The notes under the pieces: generated by a model
Seen by the model: only the letters and a program-made list of their open reading frames with translations
The model's database searches: none
What the model was told of the DNA's origin: nothing
DNA from: Roseovarius sp. 217
GTDB lineage: Bacteria > Pseudomonadota > Alphaproteobacteria > Rhodobacterales > Rhodobacteraceae
Assembly: GCF_000152845.1 (NCBI RefSeq)
Contig: NZ_CH902584.1
Location: 1,152,500 to 1,216,499 of the forward strand
Direction: 5' to 3'
DNA length: 64,000 bases
Position numbers and translations under genes: made by a program
Shown here: positions 52,281-60,879 of the stretch, piece after piece
How positions within the stretch are numbered: the first letter of the stretch is position 1
Layout of the letters: every line of letters begins with the position of its first letter

Positions 52281-53348
52281 TTACTGGCTGAAGTTTGAAA
52301 GATAAGCTGAAATTGCCGTGAGATCCTCATCCTTTTTGAGGCCTGCAAAACTCATCTTAGTGCCCTTCATAAAGCCGCGCGGATTGGCGAGGAACTCTTT
52401 CAGAGTTTCGTCGGTCCAGACCAGACCATCGCCGGCCATCGCTTGCAGAGCGTCGGAATATTTGAAGCCCTCAGCCGATCCCGCCGCGCGCCCCATCACC
52501 CCATTGAGTACCGGGCCAACGCGGTTTGTGGCCCCTTCGCCGACCTGATGGCAGGCGCTGCATTTCTTGAACACCTTTTCACCAGCGGCGATCAGGGCCG
52601 GATCAATCGCCGCCACCTCTGCGGCGGGGGCCGCTTGCGGTTCTGCGGCCGGTTCAGGCGCGGCCACGGCCACGTCGACAGGCTCTGCCGCGCTCGCCTC
52701 TTCTGTGGCGGTCTGTTCGTCTGGCGTCACATCGAGAACGGTGGCGTGCATCGTGATCTCGACGCTGTCCTTGCAATTTTCCATGCAGGGCTCGCCATGC
52801 CAGATCGCATATTCGGTCACGGCGCGGTCATCGACGATGAAGCCACCCGCATTGGGCAATACCACGTCCATGAAGTTCTCATTGCTCAGCTCGAAATCGT
52901 CCTCCACGAGATTGTTGGAATAGAGGATATAGGCGACGATGGCATAGACATCGTCGGGCGTCAGGCTTTGGGCGTTGCCAAAGGGCATCGAGCGGTTGAC
53001 GTAGTCGAACACGGTCGAGAGATGGGGCCAGTAGGACCCCACCGTCTTGAGCGGGTCGTCCCGGTCGAGCGTGTCGGCCCCACCGGCCAGTTTGGGCCAG
53101 TTGCCGATACCTTCGGCGAAATCGCCATGGCAGACCGCGCAATGCTCGCCAAAGACCTCATCCCCGGTCCAGACATCGCCCGATCCTTCGGGGAGGCCGC
53201 GCCCATCGGGCATCACCTTGACATCCCACGCGGCGATTTCCTCGGGCAGGGCGGGGCGGCCAAGGCCGTAGTCGCCAGCCCAAAGCGCGGTTGCCGTGGC
53301 GCTGAGAGCAAAGCCTGTGATCAGCGTAAACTTAAGAAACTTCGACAT
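52281..53348 (-). CDS. soxD: SoxD, diheme cytochrome subunit of sulfane dehydrogenase
   Basis: A 355-residue secreted cytochrome with heme sites CAVCH (near 88-92) in the N-terminal domain and CSACH (near 261-265) in a C-terminal cytochrome-c2-like domain (GPVLNGVMGRAAGSAEGFKYS, KGTKMSFAGL with the Met ligand). The domains are joined by an Ala/Pro/Glu-rich linker (~220-245). SoxD partners SoxC. Its start overlaps the soxC end by 17 bp, indicating tight coupling. Confidence 0.94.
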   Translation of the reverse strand: MSKFLKFTLITGFALSATATALWAGDYGLGRPALPEEIAAWDVKVMPDGRGLPEGSGDVWTGDEVFGEHCAVCHGDFAEGIGNWPKLAGGADTLDRDDPLKTVGSYWPHLSTVFDYVNRSMPFGNAQSLTPDDVYAIVAYILYSNNLVEDDFELSNENFMDVVLPNAGGFIVDDRAVTEYAIWHGEPCMENCKDSVEITMHATVLDVTPDEQTATEEASAAEPVDVAVAAPEPAAEPQAAPAAEVAAIDPALIAAGEKVFKKCSACHQVGEGATNRVGPVLNGVMGRAAGSAEGFKYSDALQAMAGDGLVWTDETLKEFLANPRGFMKGTKMSFAGLKKDEDLTAISAYLSNFSQ

Positions 53349-54615
53349 TTTCTGCCTCCCCGTTGGGCCGCACCCACCATGTCTGAATACAGTTGTTGTG
53401 ATAGACCGAGTTCAGGCCGCGCACCTCGCGCAGTTGCGCCTTGGTGGGCTGAATATAGCCGGTTTCATCCATGGCGCGGCTCTGAAGCAGCATCTCTTCG
53501 CCGTCCCATGTGGTGTCGAGGTAGAAACGGGTCAGCGCCTTGGCCTCGCCCGGTTTGGCAAGACGGGCGGTTTCCCATGTCTTGCCACCGTCCTTGGACA
53601 CATCCACGCGGGTGATTGCGCCATGTCCGGACCATGCGAGGCCGCTGATCACAAGCGGGCCCTTGCCATGCTTGATGGGCGATTGCGGGCTGGGCGAGGT
53701 GACGACCGATTTGGCATCCATCACCCAGGTCCATTTGCGGCTGGTGCCGTCGGCCAGCGTGTCGGTGTATTTGCTGGTCTCTTCGCGGCTCTCGACGGCG
53801 GCGTCGGTCACTTCGATGCGGCGCAGCCACTTGACCCACATGTTGCCTTCCCAGCCGGGCACAACAAGGCGCACGGGGTAGCCGTGTTCCTTGCGCAGCG
53901 CCTCTCCATTGGCCTTGAACGCAATGAGGCAGTCGCCAAGCGCCTTGGCCATCGGGATCGAGCGGCCATTGGACGACGCATCGGCCCCTTCGACATAGAC
54001 CCATTTATCCTTGAGCTCGCCTGCTGCGTCCAATCCCGCCTCTTCCAGCAGGGTACGCAGGGACACGCCGGTGTATTCCATGTTGTGAATCATGCCATGG
54101 GTGAACTGCGCGCCGTTCAACTGCGCGCCCGCCCATTCCATGCCGGTGTTGGCGGCACATTCGCAGAAGTAAATGTGGTTCTCGCGCGGAAAACGCTCGA
54201 GATCTTCGTAGGTAAAGACCAGCGGCGTATCGACGAGGCCGTTGATCATCAGGCGATAGTCCTCTTTCTTGAGGTCGATCGCGCCGGAATGGTGCCGCTC
54301 GAACGCGCAGCCTTGCGGCGTGATGGTGCCGTCGAGCGCGTGAATGGGGGTAAAGTTGATCGAGCTGATCGGATCGGCGGTGAGCCACGGCACATTGCGC
54401 CGCACCACGTCCGCCTCATAGTCGATGGGTAGGCCATAGGGGGTGGCATCAACCCCATCGCCAAGGCTGATGGCCCAGTCCTGCACTTCGGTGATCAGCG
54501 GATCGGGGGTGGCGGCCTGTGCCGCGCCCGCCGCGACGGCCCCTGCCGCCGCTGCCACGCCACCGCGCAAAAAGGCGCGCCGGGAGGTGGGTTTGCCTTT
54601 GAATGTCGCTGACAT
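53332..54615 (-). CDS. soxC: SoxC, molybdenum sulfane dehydrogenase subunit
   Basis: A 427-residue Tat-exported molybdoprotein (signal SRRAFLRGGVAAAAGAVAAG) of the sulfite-oxidase family. The pterin-binding Cys is in IYFCECAANTGMEW; SGHGAITRVDVSKDGGKTWETA marks the C-terminal dimer domain. SoxCD oxidises the sulfane sulfur bound to SoxY, so its presence means thiosulfate can be fully oxidised without sulfur globules. The neighbour upstream is soxB, 26 bp away. Confidence 0.95.
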   Translation of the reverse strand: MSATFKGKPTSRRAFLRGGVAAAAGAVAAGAAQAATPDPLITEVQDWAISLGDGVDATPYGLPIDYEADVVRRNVPWLTADPISSINFTPIHALDGTITPQGCAFERHHSGAIDLKKEDYRLMINGLVDTPLVFTYEDLERFPRENHIYFCECAANTGMEWAGAQLNGAQFTHGMIHNMEYTGVSLRTLLEEAGLDAAGELKDKWVYVEGADASSNGRSIPMAKALGDCLIAFKANGEALRKEHGYPVRLVVPGWEGNMWVKWLRRIEVTDAAVESREETSKYTDTLADGTSRKWTWVMDAKSVVTSPSPQSPIKHGKGPLVISGLAWSGHGAITRVDVSKDGGKTWETARLAKPGEAKALTRFYLDTTWDGEEMLLQSRAMDETGYIQPTKAQLREVRGLNSVYHNNCIQTWWVRPNGEAENVEVS

Positions 54616-54641
54616 CTCAAATGCCTCCTTTCAGCAAGTCG

Positions 54642-56339
54642 TTACGCGCCAATCACTTGGACGCTGTTATTGGGGGTGACACTGACCGTGCCGAGTTTGC
54701 GGATGTGGTTTTCGACCACGTCCCAGATTTCCGGGCCTTCGGTGTTTTCATTGACCGAAGCCCAACCGGCGACAACGTAGGATTTCGCGGGATCAATCGC
54801 CTCGCCGGTCTTGAGCAGGGTCATGTCGCTGATCCGGCTGCCCTGCGGCTGGTTGATGTCGATCCGATAGCCCATGCCGCCGATCCGCACCATGTCGCCG
54901 CCCTGTTGGTAATAGGGGTCGGGGTTGAAGATGTTGTCGGCCACGTCTTCGAGAATGACCTTGATGAACTCGCCGGTCATCTCGGAGCGATAGGCCTTGC
55001 CATAGGTCATGGAGGTGACGTTGAAGAGATCCTCGCGGGTTATGTCCTGACCGGGGATCAGGCTTGGCCCCCAGCGGACGCCGGGGGACATGGCGATATC
55101 GGCCTCGCGCTCCGAGATCAGCGCATCACAGATCAGATCGTCCCACGTGCCGTTGAAGTTGCCACGCCGGTAGAGCAGGCTGTCGGTCTTGCCGATCACC
55201 TCTTCGAGGTCCGCCTTGAACGGTGCGCGCTCGGCGTCGATCAGGGCGGCCACCTCTTTATCGGGCTCGATCACATCCGAGAAAATCGGGATCAGCTTGT
55301 GCCGAAAGCCCATCATCCGGCCGTCGCGCACATCAAGATCAACGCGGCTGACGAATTTGCCGTTGGAGCCGGAGGCGACGATGATCGTCTCGCCGACGAG
55401 CGCGGGCTCGGGCAGGGCGTCATGGGTGTGCCCCGAGAGAATCACGTCAATACCAGTGACGCGGCTGGCCATCTTTTTGTCTACGTCAAAGCCGTTGTGG
55501 CTCAGCACGACGACAAGCTCAGCGCCCTGCCCCCGCACCTCATCGACCATGGCCTGCATGTTCTCGTCACGGATGCCAAAGGAGTATTCCGGGAACATCC
55601 AACCGGGGTTGGCAATGGGCATATACGGGAAGGCCTGACCGATGACGGCGATCTTGACGCCGCCGCGTTCAAAGAACTTGTAGGGCGGGAAAATCTCGAC
55701 CGGCTCGTCCCATTCGGCATCAAAGATGTTTTGGCCCAAGGCGGCAAAGGGCAAGCCTTCGACAATCTCCTGCACGCGGGCGGAACCGAGGGTGAATTCC
55801 CAGTGAAAGGTCATCGCGTCAGGTTTCAGCGCGTTCATCACGTTGACCATGTCCTGACCGGCGGTTTTGTAGCAGGTATAAGAGCCATGCCATGTGTCGC
55901 CGCCATCCAGCAGGATTGCATCGGGACGGTCGGCGCGGATGGCGTTGATCACGGTCGCGACGCGATCAAGCCCGCCAACCTTGCCGTAAGACTGCGCGAG
56001 GGCACTGAAATCGCCAGCGGACAGGGCGTAGTGCGAGGGGCTGCCATCGTCGATGCCATAGAGCTTGCGGAAATCGGCACCGGTGACATGGGGCACAGCA
56101 CCCTTGTTGCCGCCCACGCCGATGTTGATCGACGGTTCGCGGAAATAGATCGGCTTCAGTTGGCCATGAATGTCGGTGATATGGATCAGGCTGACATTGC
56201 CAAAGGTGTCGAACTGCAAGAGTTGATCCTGAGTCAGCGCCTGCTGCGCCGCCAGCTTGGCCCAATTGCCAAGGGAAGACGCCCCAAGGATGGCTGAGGC
56301 CGCCATGCTTGTCTGAAGAAAATCACGCCGCGAGATCAT
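54642..56339 (-). CDS. soxB: SoxB, thiosulfohydrolase
   Basis: A 565-residue periplasmic dimanganese enzyme of the 5'-nucleotidase-like family, releasing sulfate from SoxY-bound thiosulfonate. It has a Tat signal (ISRRDFLQTSMAASAILG), metal-site motifs LIHITDIHGQLKP, LDGGDTWHGSYT, and LSGHTHDALPEP, and the GGDMVRIGGMGY end region. The ATG at 56339 has AAAGG upstream; eight extra codons of the longer frame are unlikely. An intrinsic-terminator-like hairpin separates it from soxA. Confidence 0.95.
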   Translation of the reverse strand: MISRRDFLQTSMAASAILGASSLGNWAKLAAQQALTQDQLLQFDTFGNVSLIHITDIHGQLKPIYFREPSINIGVGGNKGAVPHVTGADFRKLYGIDDGSPSHYALSAGDFSALAQSYGKVGGLDRVATVINAIRADRPDAILLDGGDTWHGSYTCYKTAGQDMVNVMNALKPDAMTFHWEFTLGSARVQEIVEGLPFAALGQNIFDAEWDEPVEIFPPYKFFERGGVKIAVIGQAFPYMPIANPGWMFPEYSFGIRDENMQAMVDEVRGQGAELVVVLSHNGFDVDKKMASRVTGIDVILSGHTHDALPEPALVGETIIVASGSNGKFVSRVDLDVRDGRMMGFRHKLIPIFSDVIEPDKEVAALIDAERAPFKADLEEVIGKTDSLLYRRGNFNGTWDDLICDALISEREADIAMSPGVRWGPSLIPGQDITREDLFNVTSMTYGKAYRSEMTGEFIKVILEDVADNIFNPDPYYQQGGDMVRIGGMGYRIDINQPQGSRISDMTLLKTGEAIDPAKSYVVAGWASVNENTEGPEIWDVVENHIRKLGTVSVTPNNSVQVIGA

Positions 56340-56400
56340 GGTGGACCTTTCCAACTCCCGCACGCATCACATGCGGATTTTTGAATGTTTTAGAATGTGG

Positions 56401-56430
56401 AAAACCCCGCCGACACGCTGTCAGGCGGGG
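56401..56430 (-). terminator. strong hairpin with T-run between soxA and soxB (attenuator)
   Basis: On the minus strand CCCCGCC and GGCGGGG (outer 7 bp) with an inner GACA/TGTC pair form a near-continuous 11-bp stem with one unpaired base, followed by TTTT, nine bases after the soxA stop. It has the form of an intrinsic terminator inside the operon, so part of the transcript would end here and soxXYZA would be made in excess over soxBCDEF. Confidence 0.8.
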
Positions 56431-56438
56431 CATTCCGA

Positions 56439-57296
56439 TTAGTTTCGGATCGACGGTCCTTCGACCGACAGGCCATTGCCGCGCGAGGCGACATAGAGCT
56501 CCAGCGCGATAAACTCGGGGCTGCCCTCGGCAAAGGTTTCGGCCCGGGTATCGCGAATGCAGCCTTTGAAGCGGTCGTGCGCGCTGTTCAGCTTGGTGTT
56601 CTTGAGTCGATAGGCCGGAAAGCCGTTGATCTGCCCCTGGCTCAGGTGATCCGCGCGGATCATGTTGCCATAGTTCTGCTCGTGACAGTTGGCGCAGGAC
56701 AACTCGAGCTGACCATAACGGGTGTAGTAGATTTCCTTACCCTGTTCCCAAGTGGTCTGAGCGGGGCCGTCAATCGCAACGTTCACCGGCATGCCACGCG
56801 AGACAGAGGCGAGCAGCGCGGTCATGTTGACCATATCGCTCCCGCTATACTTCCACTTTTCCGCGCCCATCCGCTCTGTCCGGCAGGCGTTGATCTGCGT
56901 TTCGAGCGTGCGAACCTCGCCAGCGGTCTCGTTCCACTTGGGATAGACAGCGCGGACACCCTTCATGCTCTCTGTGGCGTCGCCATGGCAGCTTGCACAG
57001 GATTTGCCCTCGGTGCCTTCGGCGGTTTCCCATGCGGTCAATGCGTTCTCGACAAAGATCATGCCGGGATTGTCGAAATCGTCGGCCTGCATGGCACGGG
57101 TATCCGCCTCGCGGAAATGCCAGCCAGACAGCACCTCGTCGAACCTATCCGCAAGATGCGCAGGTGCCGCGGTGCGGGTGGTGATCTCGATTTCGTCGTT
57201 CACGACGAGCGTGTCATCAACCGGGTCAGCCAAGGCCGCCCCCGCCAAAAGCGCCGTTGTGCAAATCAGGCTGGTAATCCGTCCTGTTCTTTTCAT
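56439..57296 (-). CDS. soxA: SoxA, diheme cytochrome c subunit of SoxAX
   Basis: A 285-residue secreted cytochrome (signal ITSLICTTALLAGAALA). Two heme motifs CASCH (near 99-103) and CANCH (near 201-205) and the third Cys in RFKGCIRDTRAE, the axial persulfide ligand of the active heme. SoxAX attaches thiosulfate to SoxY as a thiosulfonate. It lies 27 bp after soxZ. Confidence 0.95.
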   Translation of the reverse strand: MKRTGRITSLICTTALLAGAALADPVDDTLVVNDEIEITTRTAAPAHLADRFDEVLSGWHFREADTRAMQADDFDNPGMIFVENALTAWETAEGTEGKSCASCHGDATESMKGVRAVYPKWNETAGEVRTLETQINACRTERMGAEKWKYSGSDMVNMTALLASVSRGMPVNVAIDGPAQTTWEQGKEIYYTRYGQLELSCANCHEQNYGNMIRADHLSQGQINGFPAYRLKNTKLNSAHDRFKGCIRDTRAETFAEGSPEFIALELYVASRGNGLSVEGPSIRN

Positions 57297-57323
57297 TCTC
57301 GTCCCTCCCTTGACGATTGGCCC

Positions 57324-57653
57324 TTATTTCAGCGCGATTGGCTTGATGTCCTCGTAGACCGAGCCATCGTCATCGTACCAAGTGAATTTGAATTCACCCG
57401 CTTCGGGCACCGTGGCTGCGAACTCGATGTAAGGGTTGGTCGAGATTGCGGGCTCCATGGTCACGTCGACGACGCTCTGACCGTTGAACTCGCAGGTGAA
57501 CCGATTGATGATCGAGCGCGGGATGATGTTGCCTTCTTTATCCTTGCGCTGACCGGATTCCATCGGGTGGCTGATCAGGGTCTTGATCGCGACCGCTTCG
57601 CCTGCGGCTGCGGATTTCGGGACCTTGACGCGGGGTGTGACGTCTTGTGCCAT
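57324..57653 (-). CDS. soxZ: SoxZ, sulfur carrier partner
   Basis: A 109-residue beta-sandwich protein (TPRVKVPKSAAAGEAVAIKTLISHPMESGQR, FTWYDDDGSVYED) that forms the SoxYZ carrier. No signal peptide: it is exported in complex with Tat-targeted SoxY. Length and order (after soxY, before soxA) are as expected. Confidence 0.95.
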   Translation of the reverse strand: MAQDVTPRVKVPKSAAAGEAVAIKTLISHPMESGQRKDKEGNIIPRSIINRFTCEFNGQSVVDVTMEPAISTNPYIEFAATVPEAGEFKFTWYDDDGSVYEDIKPIALK

Positions 57654-57675
57654 TCTGATTTCTCCTACCTATGCC

Positions 57676-58092
57676 TCAGCCGCCGCAGCCGCCGATTGTA
57701 ACCTTGACGTTGCTCGATGCCTTGGCAAAGGAGCCGTCGCTCATCTTGGCAATCGCCACCACGTCCTGCGTGCCCGCAAGACGGATGCGGGTGGACGCGG
57801 TTTGCGAAGCGGCCAGCGGTCCGAATTTGAAGGTTGCAACGCCGGGCGTCGGATTGCCCGTGGCCAGCACGAGGATTTCGACGGCACCGGGGGCCGCGAC
57901 TTCGATCGGGACGGTGTTGCCGTTCTCGGCAATTTCGGGGGCGGTCAAGGTGATACCGCTGTCGGCCATGGCAGCGCCGCCGGTGAATTCGGCGATACGG
58001 TCCTCGGCGGCGGCGGTGGCGCGCATGGGCAGACCAAAGGCAACAAAGGCCCCTGCTCCCATGATCATCACGTTGCGTCGTGTCAGTGTCAT
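57676..58092 (-). CDS. soxY: SoxY, sulfur substrate carrier
   Basis: A 138-residue protein with a Tat signal (LTRRNVMIMGAGAFVAFG) and the required C-terminal GGCGG, whose Cys holds the sulfur intermediates as they move between SoxAX, SoxB and SoxCD. It is 22 bp upstream of soxZ. Confidence 0.96.
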   Translation of the reverse strand: MTLTRRNVMIMGAGAFVAFGLPMRATAAAEDRIAEFTGGAAMADSGITLTAPEIAENGNTVPIEVAAPGAVEILVLATGNPTPGVATFKFGPLAASQTASTRIRLAGTQDVVAIAKMSDGSFAKASSNVKVTIGGCGG

Positions 58093-58131
58093 AGTCTCAA
58101 ACTCCTGATCTTGGTCACGCTCAGGGCGCGA

Positions 58132-58602
58132 TCACTCTTTGAGGGTCACCAGATAGGCAACCACGTCTTCAACTTGCTGAGCGGTCAGAAGGGGGCCGAA
58201 CGTGCTGTCCGCCGCCTCGCCGGTAAAGGCGTTGCCCGGCCGCGTGTAGCCATCCGTCCGGTAGAAGGAGGGCATCAGCGACTCGGGGAACATCATCTTG
58301 GCATTCACGACGATGCCGCGCAGGTCGGCCTCGCTCCACCGGGAGCCGGCGCCATCCAGCATCGGGCCGATTTCGCCATGAAACGGAACGTCGCTCATGT
58401 CGGTGATTTGATGGCAGGCGACGCAGTTGCCCAACGCGCGGTCCCCCAGCACGTCGCGCCCGGCGACCGGATCACCCGCAACGCCTGTGAGCGAGTCCGC
58501 AATCGCGCCATCGGTGAATTTGACATCCGTCGGCGCCACTTCAGCCGCAGATGCGCTCAGTGCCGCGCAGATCAGCGATACCGTGAAAATTGATCGTTTC
58601 AT
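58132..58602 (-). CDS. soxX: SoxX, monoheme cytochrome c subunit of SoxAX
   Basis: A 156-residue secreted cytochrome (signal SIFTVSLICAALSASA). It has one heme site, CVACH (near 84-88), with the distal Met likely in FPESLMPSFY. It is the first gene after the soxW/soxX gap that carries the operator-like repeat, so a SoxR-controlled promoter for soxXYZA probably lies there. Confidence 0.94.
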   Translation of the reverse strand: MKRSIFTVSLICAALSASAAEVAPTDVKFTDGAIADSLTGVAGDPVAGRDVLGDRALGNCVACHQITDMSDVPFHGEIGPMLDGAGSRWSEADLRGIVVNAKMMFPESLMPSFYRTDGYTRPGNAFTGEAADSTFGPLLTAQQVEDVVAYLVTLKE

Positions 58603-58663
58603 GCGTCCTCCCTAACACATTCAGATTTCTGTATATCATAGAGCACAATTCCGCGATCACACA

Positions 58664-58693
58664 ACATTAAATTCGTATTCTTGAATTTAATGT
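58664..58693. promoter_or_regulatory. inverted repeat in soxW-soxX gap, SoxR operator candidate
   Basis: Perfect 11-bp arms ACATTAAATTC and GAATTTAATGT, spaced by eight bases, lie in the 107-bp soxW-soxX gap. In Pseudaminobacter the ArsR-type SoxR represses from sites in just this gap and the soxS-soxV gap, as I recall. ArsR proteins favour AT-rich dyads of this type. Confidence 0.75.
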
Positions 58694-58709
58694 CATTGCG
58701 CGGACCTGA

Positions 58710-59291
58710 TCACTGCGATTTTCCGGCCTCGCGTTCGGCGATACGGCGGGCGTGATAGCGCTGAAAATCTTCTTCGGTATCAAGCGCGTAACGTTTCTCG
58801 TGAACCCATGTCAGCAGGTCCAGCGTCGTGCCCGGCCCAAAGGCTCCGGGCATCATCGCAACCGCTGCCTGAGCGGCGGTCTGATCCTCCGCGACCTCTT
58901 CAGGCAGAAACAGAATCGAGGGGGTGAACAGGAGGCCCCATTTACGCGCCGCCTGTTTCTCGGTCAGCGACTCACCGTCGAAATCGACAACCTCCAGATC
59001 GCCATGCAGGTTGAGTTGCACGACGAAATAATTCTCGCGGATGAAATCGGCGATCTCGGGGCGGGGGAACACCTCTTCGTGCATCTTGGTGCAGTAGATG
59101 CAACCGCGCTGTTCGACCATCACCATCAGACGCTTGCCCTCGGCATTGGCATCCGCCAGATCCTCGCGCAGATCCTTGAAGGTGTCGCGCATCCAGTCGG
59201 TCTTGTGCAGGCCGTCATCGCCCAGGTCCGCCGCAGCAATGGGCAGGGCGAACAGGGCGGCGGCCAGAAGGGTGAGCACTCGGGTCATCAT
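58710..59291 (-). CDS. soxW: SoxW, periplasmic thioredoxin-like protein
   Basis: A 193-residue protein with signal peptide (VLTLLAAALFALPIAAA) and a thioredoxin fold of the DUF255/thiol:disulfide type with the redox motif CIYC (MVEQRGCIYCTKMH) and the cis-Pro region GLLFTPSILF. It receives electrons from SoxV and keeps Sox partners reduced. It is 12 bp after soxV; a second ATG one codon later is better spaced from AGGAGG. Confidence 0.92.
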   Translation of the reverse strand: MMTRVLTLLAAALFALPIAAADLGDDGLHKTDWMRDTFKDLREDLADANAEGKRLMVMVEQRGCIYCTKMHEEVFPRPEIADFIRENYFVVQLNLHGDLEVVDFDGESLTEKQAARKWGLLFTPSILFLPEEVAEDQTAAQAAVAMMPGAFGPGTTLDLLTWVHEKRYALDTEEDFQRYHARRIAEREAGKSQ

Positions 59292-59303
59292 GGTCCTCCT
59301 CGA

Positions 59304-60041
59304 TCAGATGTTTTGAAAGGCTGGGAACGTCTCCAGCATCCATTGGGCGATGTAATTGACGCTGTCGGTGGCGATGAGCGCGGCAAAGACGATCAAAAGC
59401 AGCCCCATCGCCTTTTCCACCTTGGGCAGGTGGCGGCGGAATTTCGAGGCAAAGCGCAGGAACGGCCCGATAAAGAGCGAGGCCACCATGAAGGGCGTGG
59501 TCATGGCGAGGCCAAAGACCAAGAGCAGCACCAGCCCTTTCATCGCCGTGGCCTCGGTGCTGGCGGTAAAGACCACCGCTGTCAGCACACCGCCCACGCA
59601 AGGCGTCCAGCCAGCGGCAAAGGCGAAGCCCACGACATAGGCCCCTAGAACGGACATATTCTTGGTATCGCCCGCATCCATCTGCAACACGCGGTTGAGA
59701 AAGCCGATGCGCAGCACGCCCAGAAAATGCAGCCCGAGAACCAGCACGACGAGGGCGGCAAAGAGGCGAAACTCGGTCTGAAAGCCGCGGAACGCCTGGC
59801 TGAGGCCAAAGGCAGCCGCCCCTAGCAGCACAAAGACGGTGATGATTCCCGCCGAAAACATGACCGACGCGGCAAAGGCGCGGCGGCGTACGCCGGGGGC
59901 AAGACGACCCTCGGCGCTGATCTCGGACATCGAGGCGCCAGCCATATAGCTGAGGTAAAACGGCACGATAGGCAGCACACAGGGCGAAAAAAAGACGATC
60001 AATCCCCCGACGAAGGCGCTGAGCAGTGAGACATCGAACAT
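59304..60041 (-). CDS. soxV: SoxV, CcdA-type thiol transport protein
   Basis: A 245-residue membrane protein of the CcdA/DsbD-beta family with six helices. It carries the two conserved Cys motifs: VFFSPCVLPIVPFYL near the start and AAGWTPCVGGVLTAV in mid-protein. It passes reductant from cytoplasmic thioredoxin to periplasmic SoxW and so to SoxYZ. It is the first gene of the minus-strand arm, divergent from soxS. Confidence 0.94.
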   Translation of the reverse strand: MFDVSLLSAFVGGLIVFFSPCVLPIVPFYLSYMAGASMSEISAEGRLAPGVRRRAFAASVMFSAGIITVFVLLGAAAFGLSQAFRGFQTEFRLFAALVVLVLGLHFLGVLRIGFLNRVLQMDAGDTKNMSVLGAYVVGFAFAAGWTPCVGGVLTAVVFTASTEATAMKGLVLLLVFGLAMTTPFMVASLFIGPFLRFASKFRRHLPKVEKAMGLLLIVFAALIATDSVNYIAQWMLETFPAFQNI

Positions 60042-60068
60042 GGGGCATCCTCAGACGGGTTGATCCGC

Positions 60069-60094
60069 AAACATATTCAAACTATCATATGTTT
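60069..60094. promoter_or_regulatory. inverted repeat in soxS-soxV gap, SoxR operator candidate
   Basis: Arms AAACATAT and ATATGTTT (8 bp, spacer 10) sit in the 79-bp gap between divergent soxV and soxS. The place matches the known SoxR site of related sox loci. It shares the ATTC-containing AT-rich character with the repeat at 58664, though the two are not identical. Confidence 0.7.
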
Positions 60095-60120
60095 TAGTCT
60101 GTCCGTCAATCGGAACACCG

Positions 60121-60489
60121 ATGCATACGCTCGTTGCCTTTCTCGTCAGCCTCTCGCTGACATTCGGCCTGATCGGTCCGCTGTCGGCGGCAGAGCTGGT
60201 CATGGTTGAGCGACATGGTTGCCATTGGTGCGAGCAGTGGAATGCCGAGATTGCCCCGGCCTATCCCAAGACCATCGAGGGCACACGCGCGCCCCTGCGC
60301 CGGGTGCAGATCAACGCGCTGCCCGAAGACATCGCCTTTCGCAGCCACCCGGTCTTTACCCCGACCTTTGTTCTGGTCGAGAACGGCGAGGAGCTTGGTC
60401 GGATCGAGGGCTATGCGGGCGACGAATTCTTTTGGTTTCTGCTGACACAGCTCTTGGATGCGCATCCCGATGCCACCAAGGCGCCGTAG
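60121..60489 (+). CDS. soxS: SoxS, periplasmic thioredoxin-like protein
   Basis: A 122-residue protein with a signal peptide (TLVAFLVSLSLTFGLIGPLSA) and a thioredoxin-type CxxC in VERHGCHWCEQWNAEI, with cis-Pro at VFTPTFVLVENG. In Paracoccus SoxS reactivates the SoxY carrier. It is the first gene of the plus-strand arm, followed by soxR. Confidence 0.92.
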   Translation: MHTLVAFLVSLSLTFGLIGPLSAAELVMVERHGCHWCEQWNAEIAPAYPKTIEGTRAPLRRVQINALPEDIAFRSHPVFTPTFVLVENGEELGRIEGYAGDEFFWFLLTQLLDAHPDATKAP

Positions 60490-60495
60490 CCGGCG

Positions 60496-60837
60496 ATGCT
60501 GCGCCGCTCCCCCCCTCCCGGGATGGACGTGTCCGAAGAAAGCGTCGATGCGATGCTCACCCTTGCCCATACGGCGGCGGAGTTCCTCAAGGCGATCAGC
60601 CATGAGGGGCGGCTGATGATCCTGTGCCATCTTGCGACGGGCGAAAAGACTGTGACCGAGCTGGAAGAGTTGCTCTCTGCGCGGCAGGCGGCGGTGTCAC
60701 AACAGCTCTCTCGGTTGCGGCTGGAGGGGCTGGTTACACCACGACGTGAAGGCAAGGCGATCTATTACCGTTTGACAGACCGGCGCGCGATACAGATGCT
60801 CGAAGTGGTCTACGATCTGTTTTGCAAGCAACCTTGA
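60496..60837 (+). CDS. soxR: SoxR, ArsR-family repressor of sox
   Basis: A 113-residue ArsR regulator (104 residues if begun at the ATG at 60523, MDVSEESV). The winged helix is EFLKAISHEGRLMILCHLATGEKTVTELEELLSARQAAVSQQLSRLRLEGLVTPRREGKAIYY. Two Cys, in MILCHLA and at the C-terminus in LFCKQP, fit the pair used by SoxR/BigR-type sensors to form a di- or polysulfide. It lies six bases after soxS. Confidence 0.92.
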   Translation: MLRRSPPPGMDVSEESVDAMLTLAHTAAEFLKAISHEGRLMILCHLATGEKTVTELEELLSARQAAVSQQLSRLRLEGLVTPRREGKAIYYRLTDRRAIQMLEVVYDLFCKQP

Positions 60838-60879
60838 CCAACCTGTCAGATCCTTGCCCACGTCAAACGGAGAAGCATC

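Noticed and set aside
54603..56297. 564-codon plus-strand frame opposite soxB
   Set aside because: It mirrors soxB codon structure; soxB has all metal-site motifs and a Tat signal, while the mirror frame has none.
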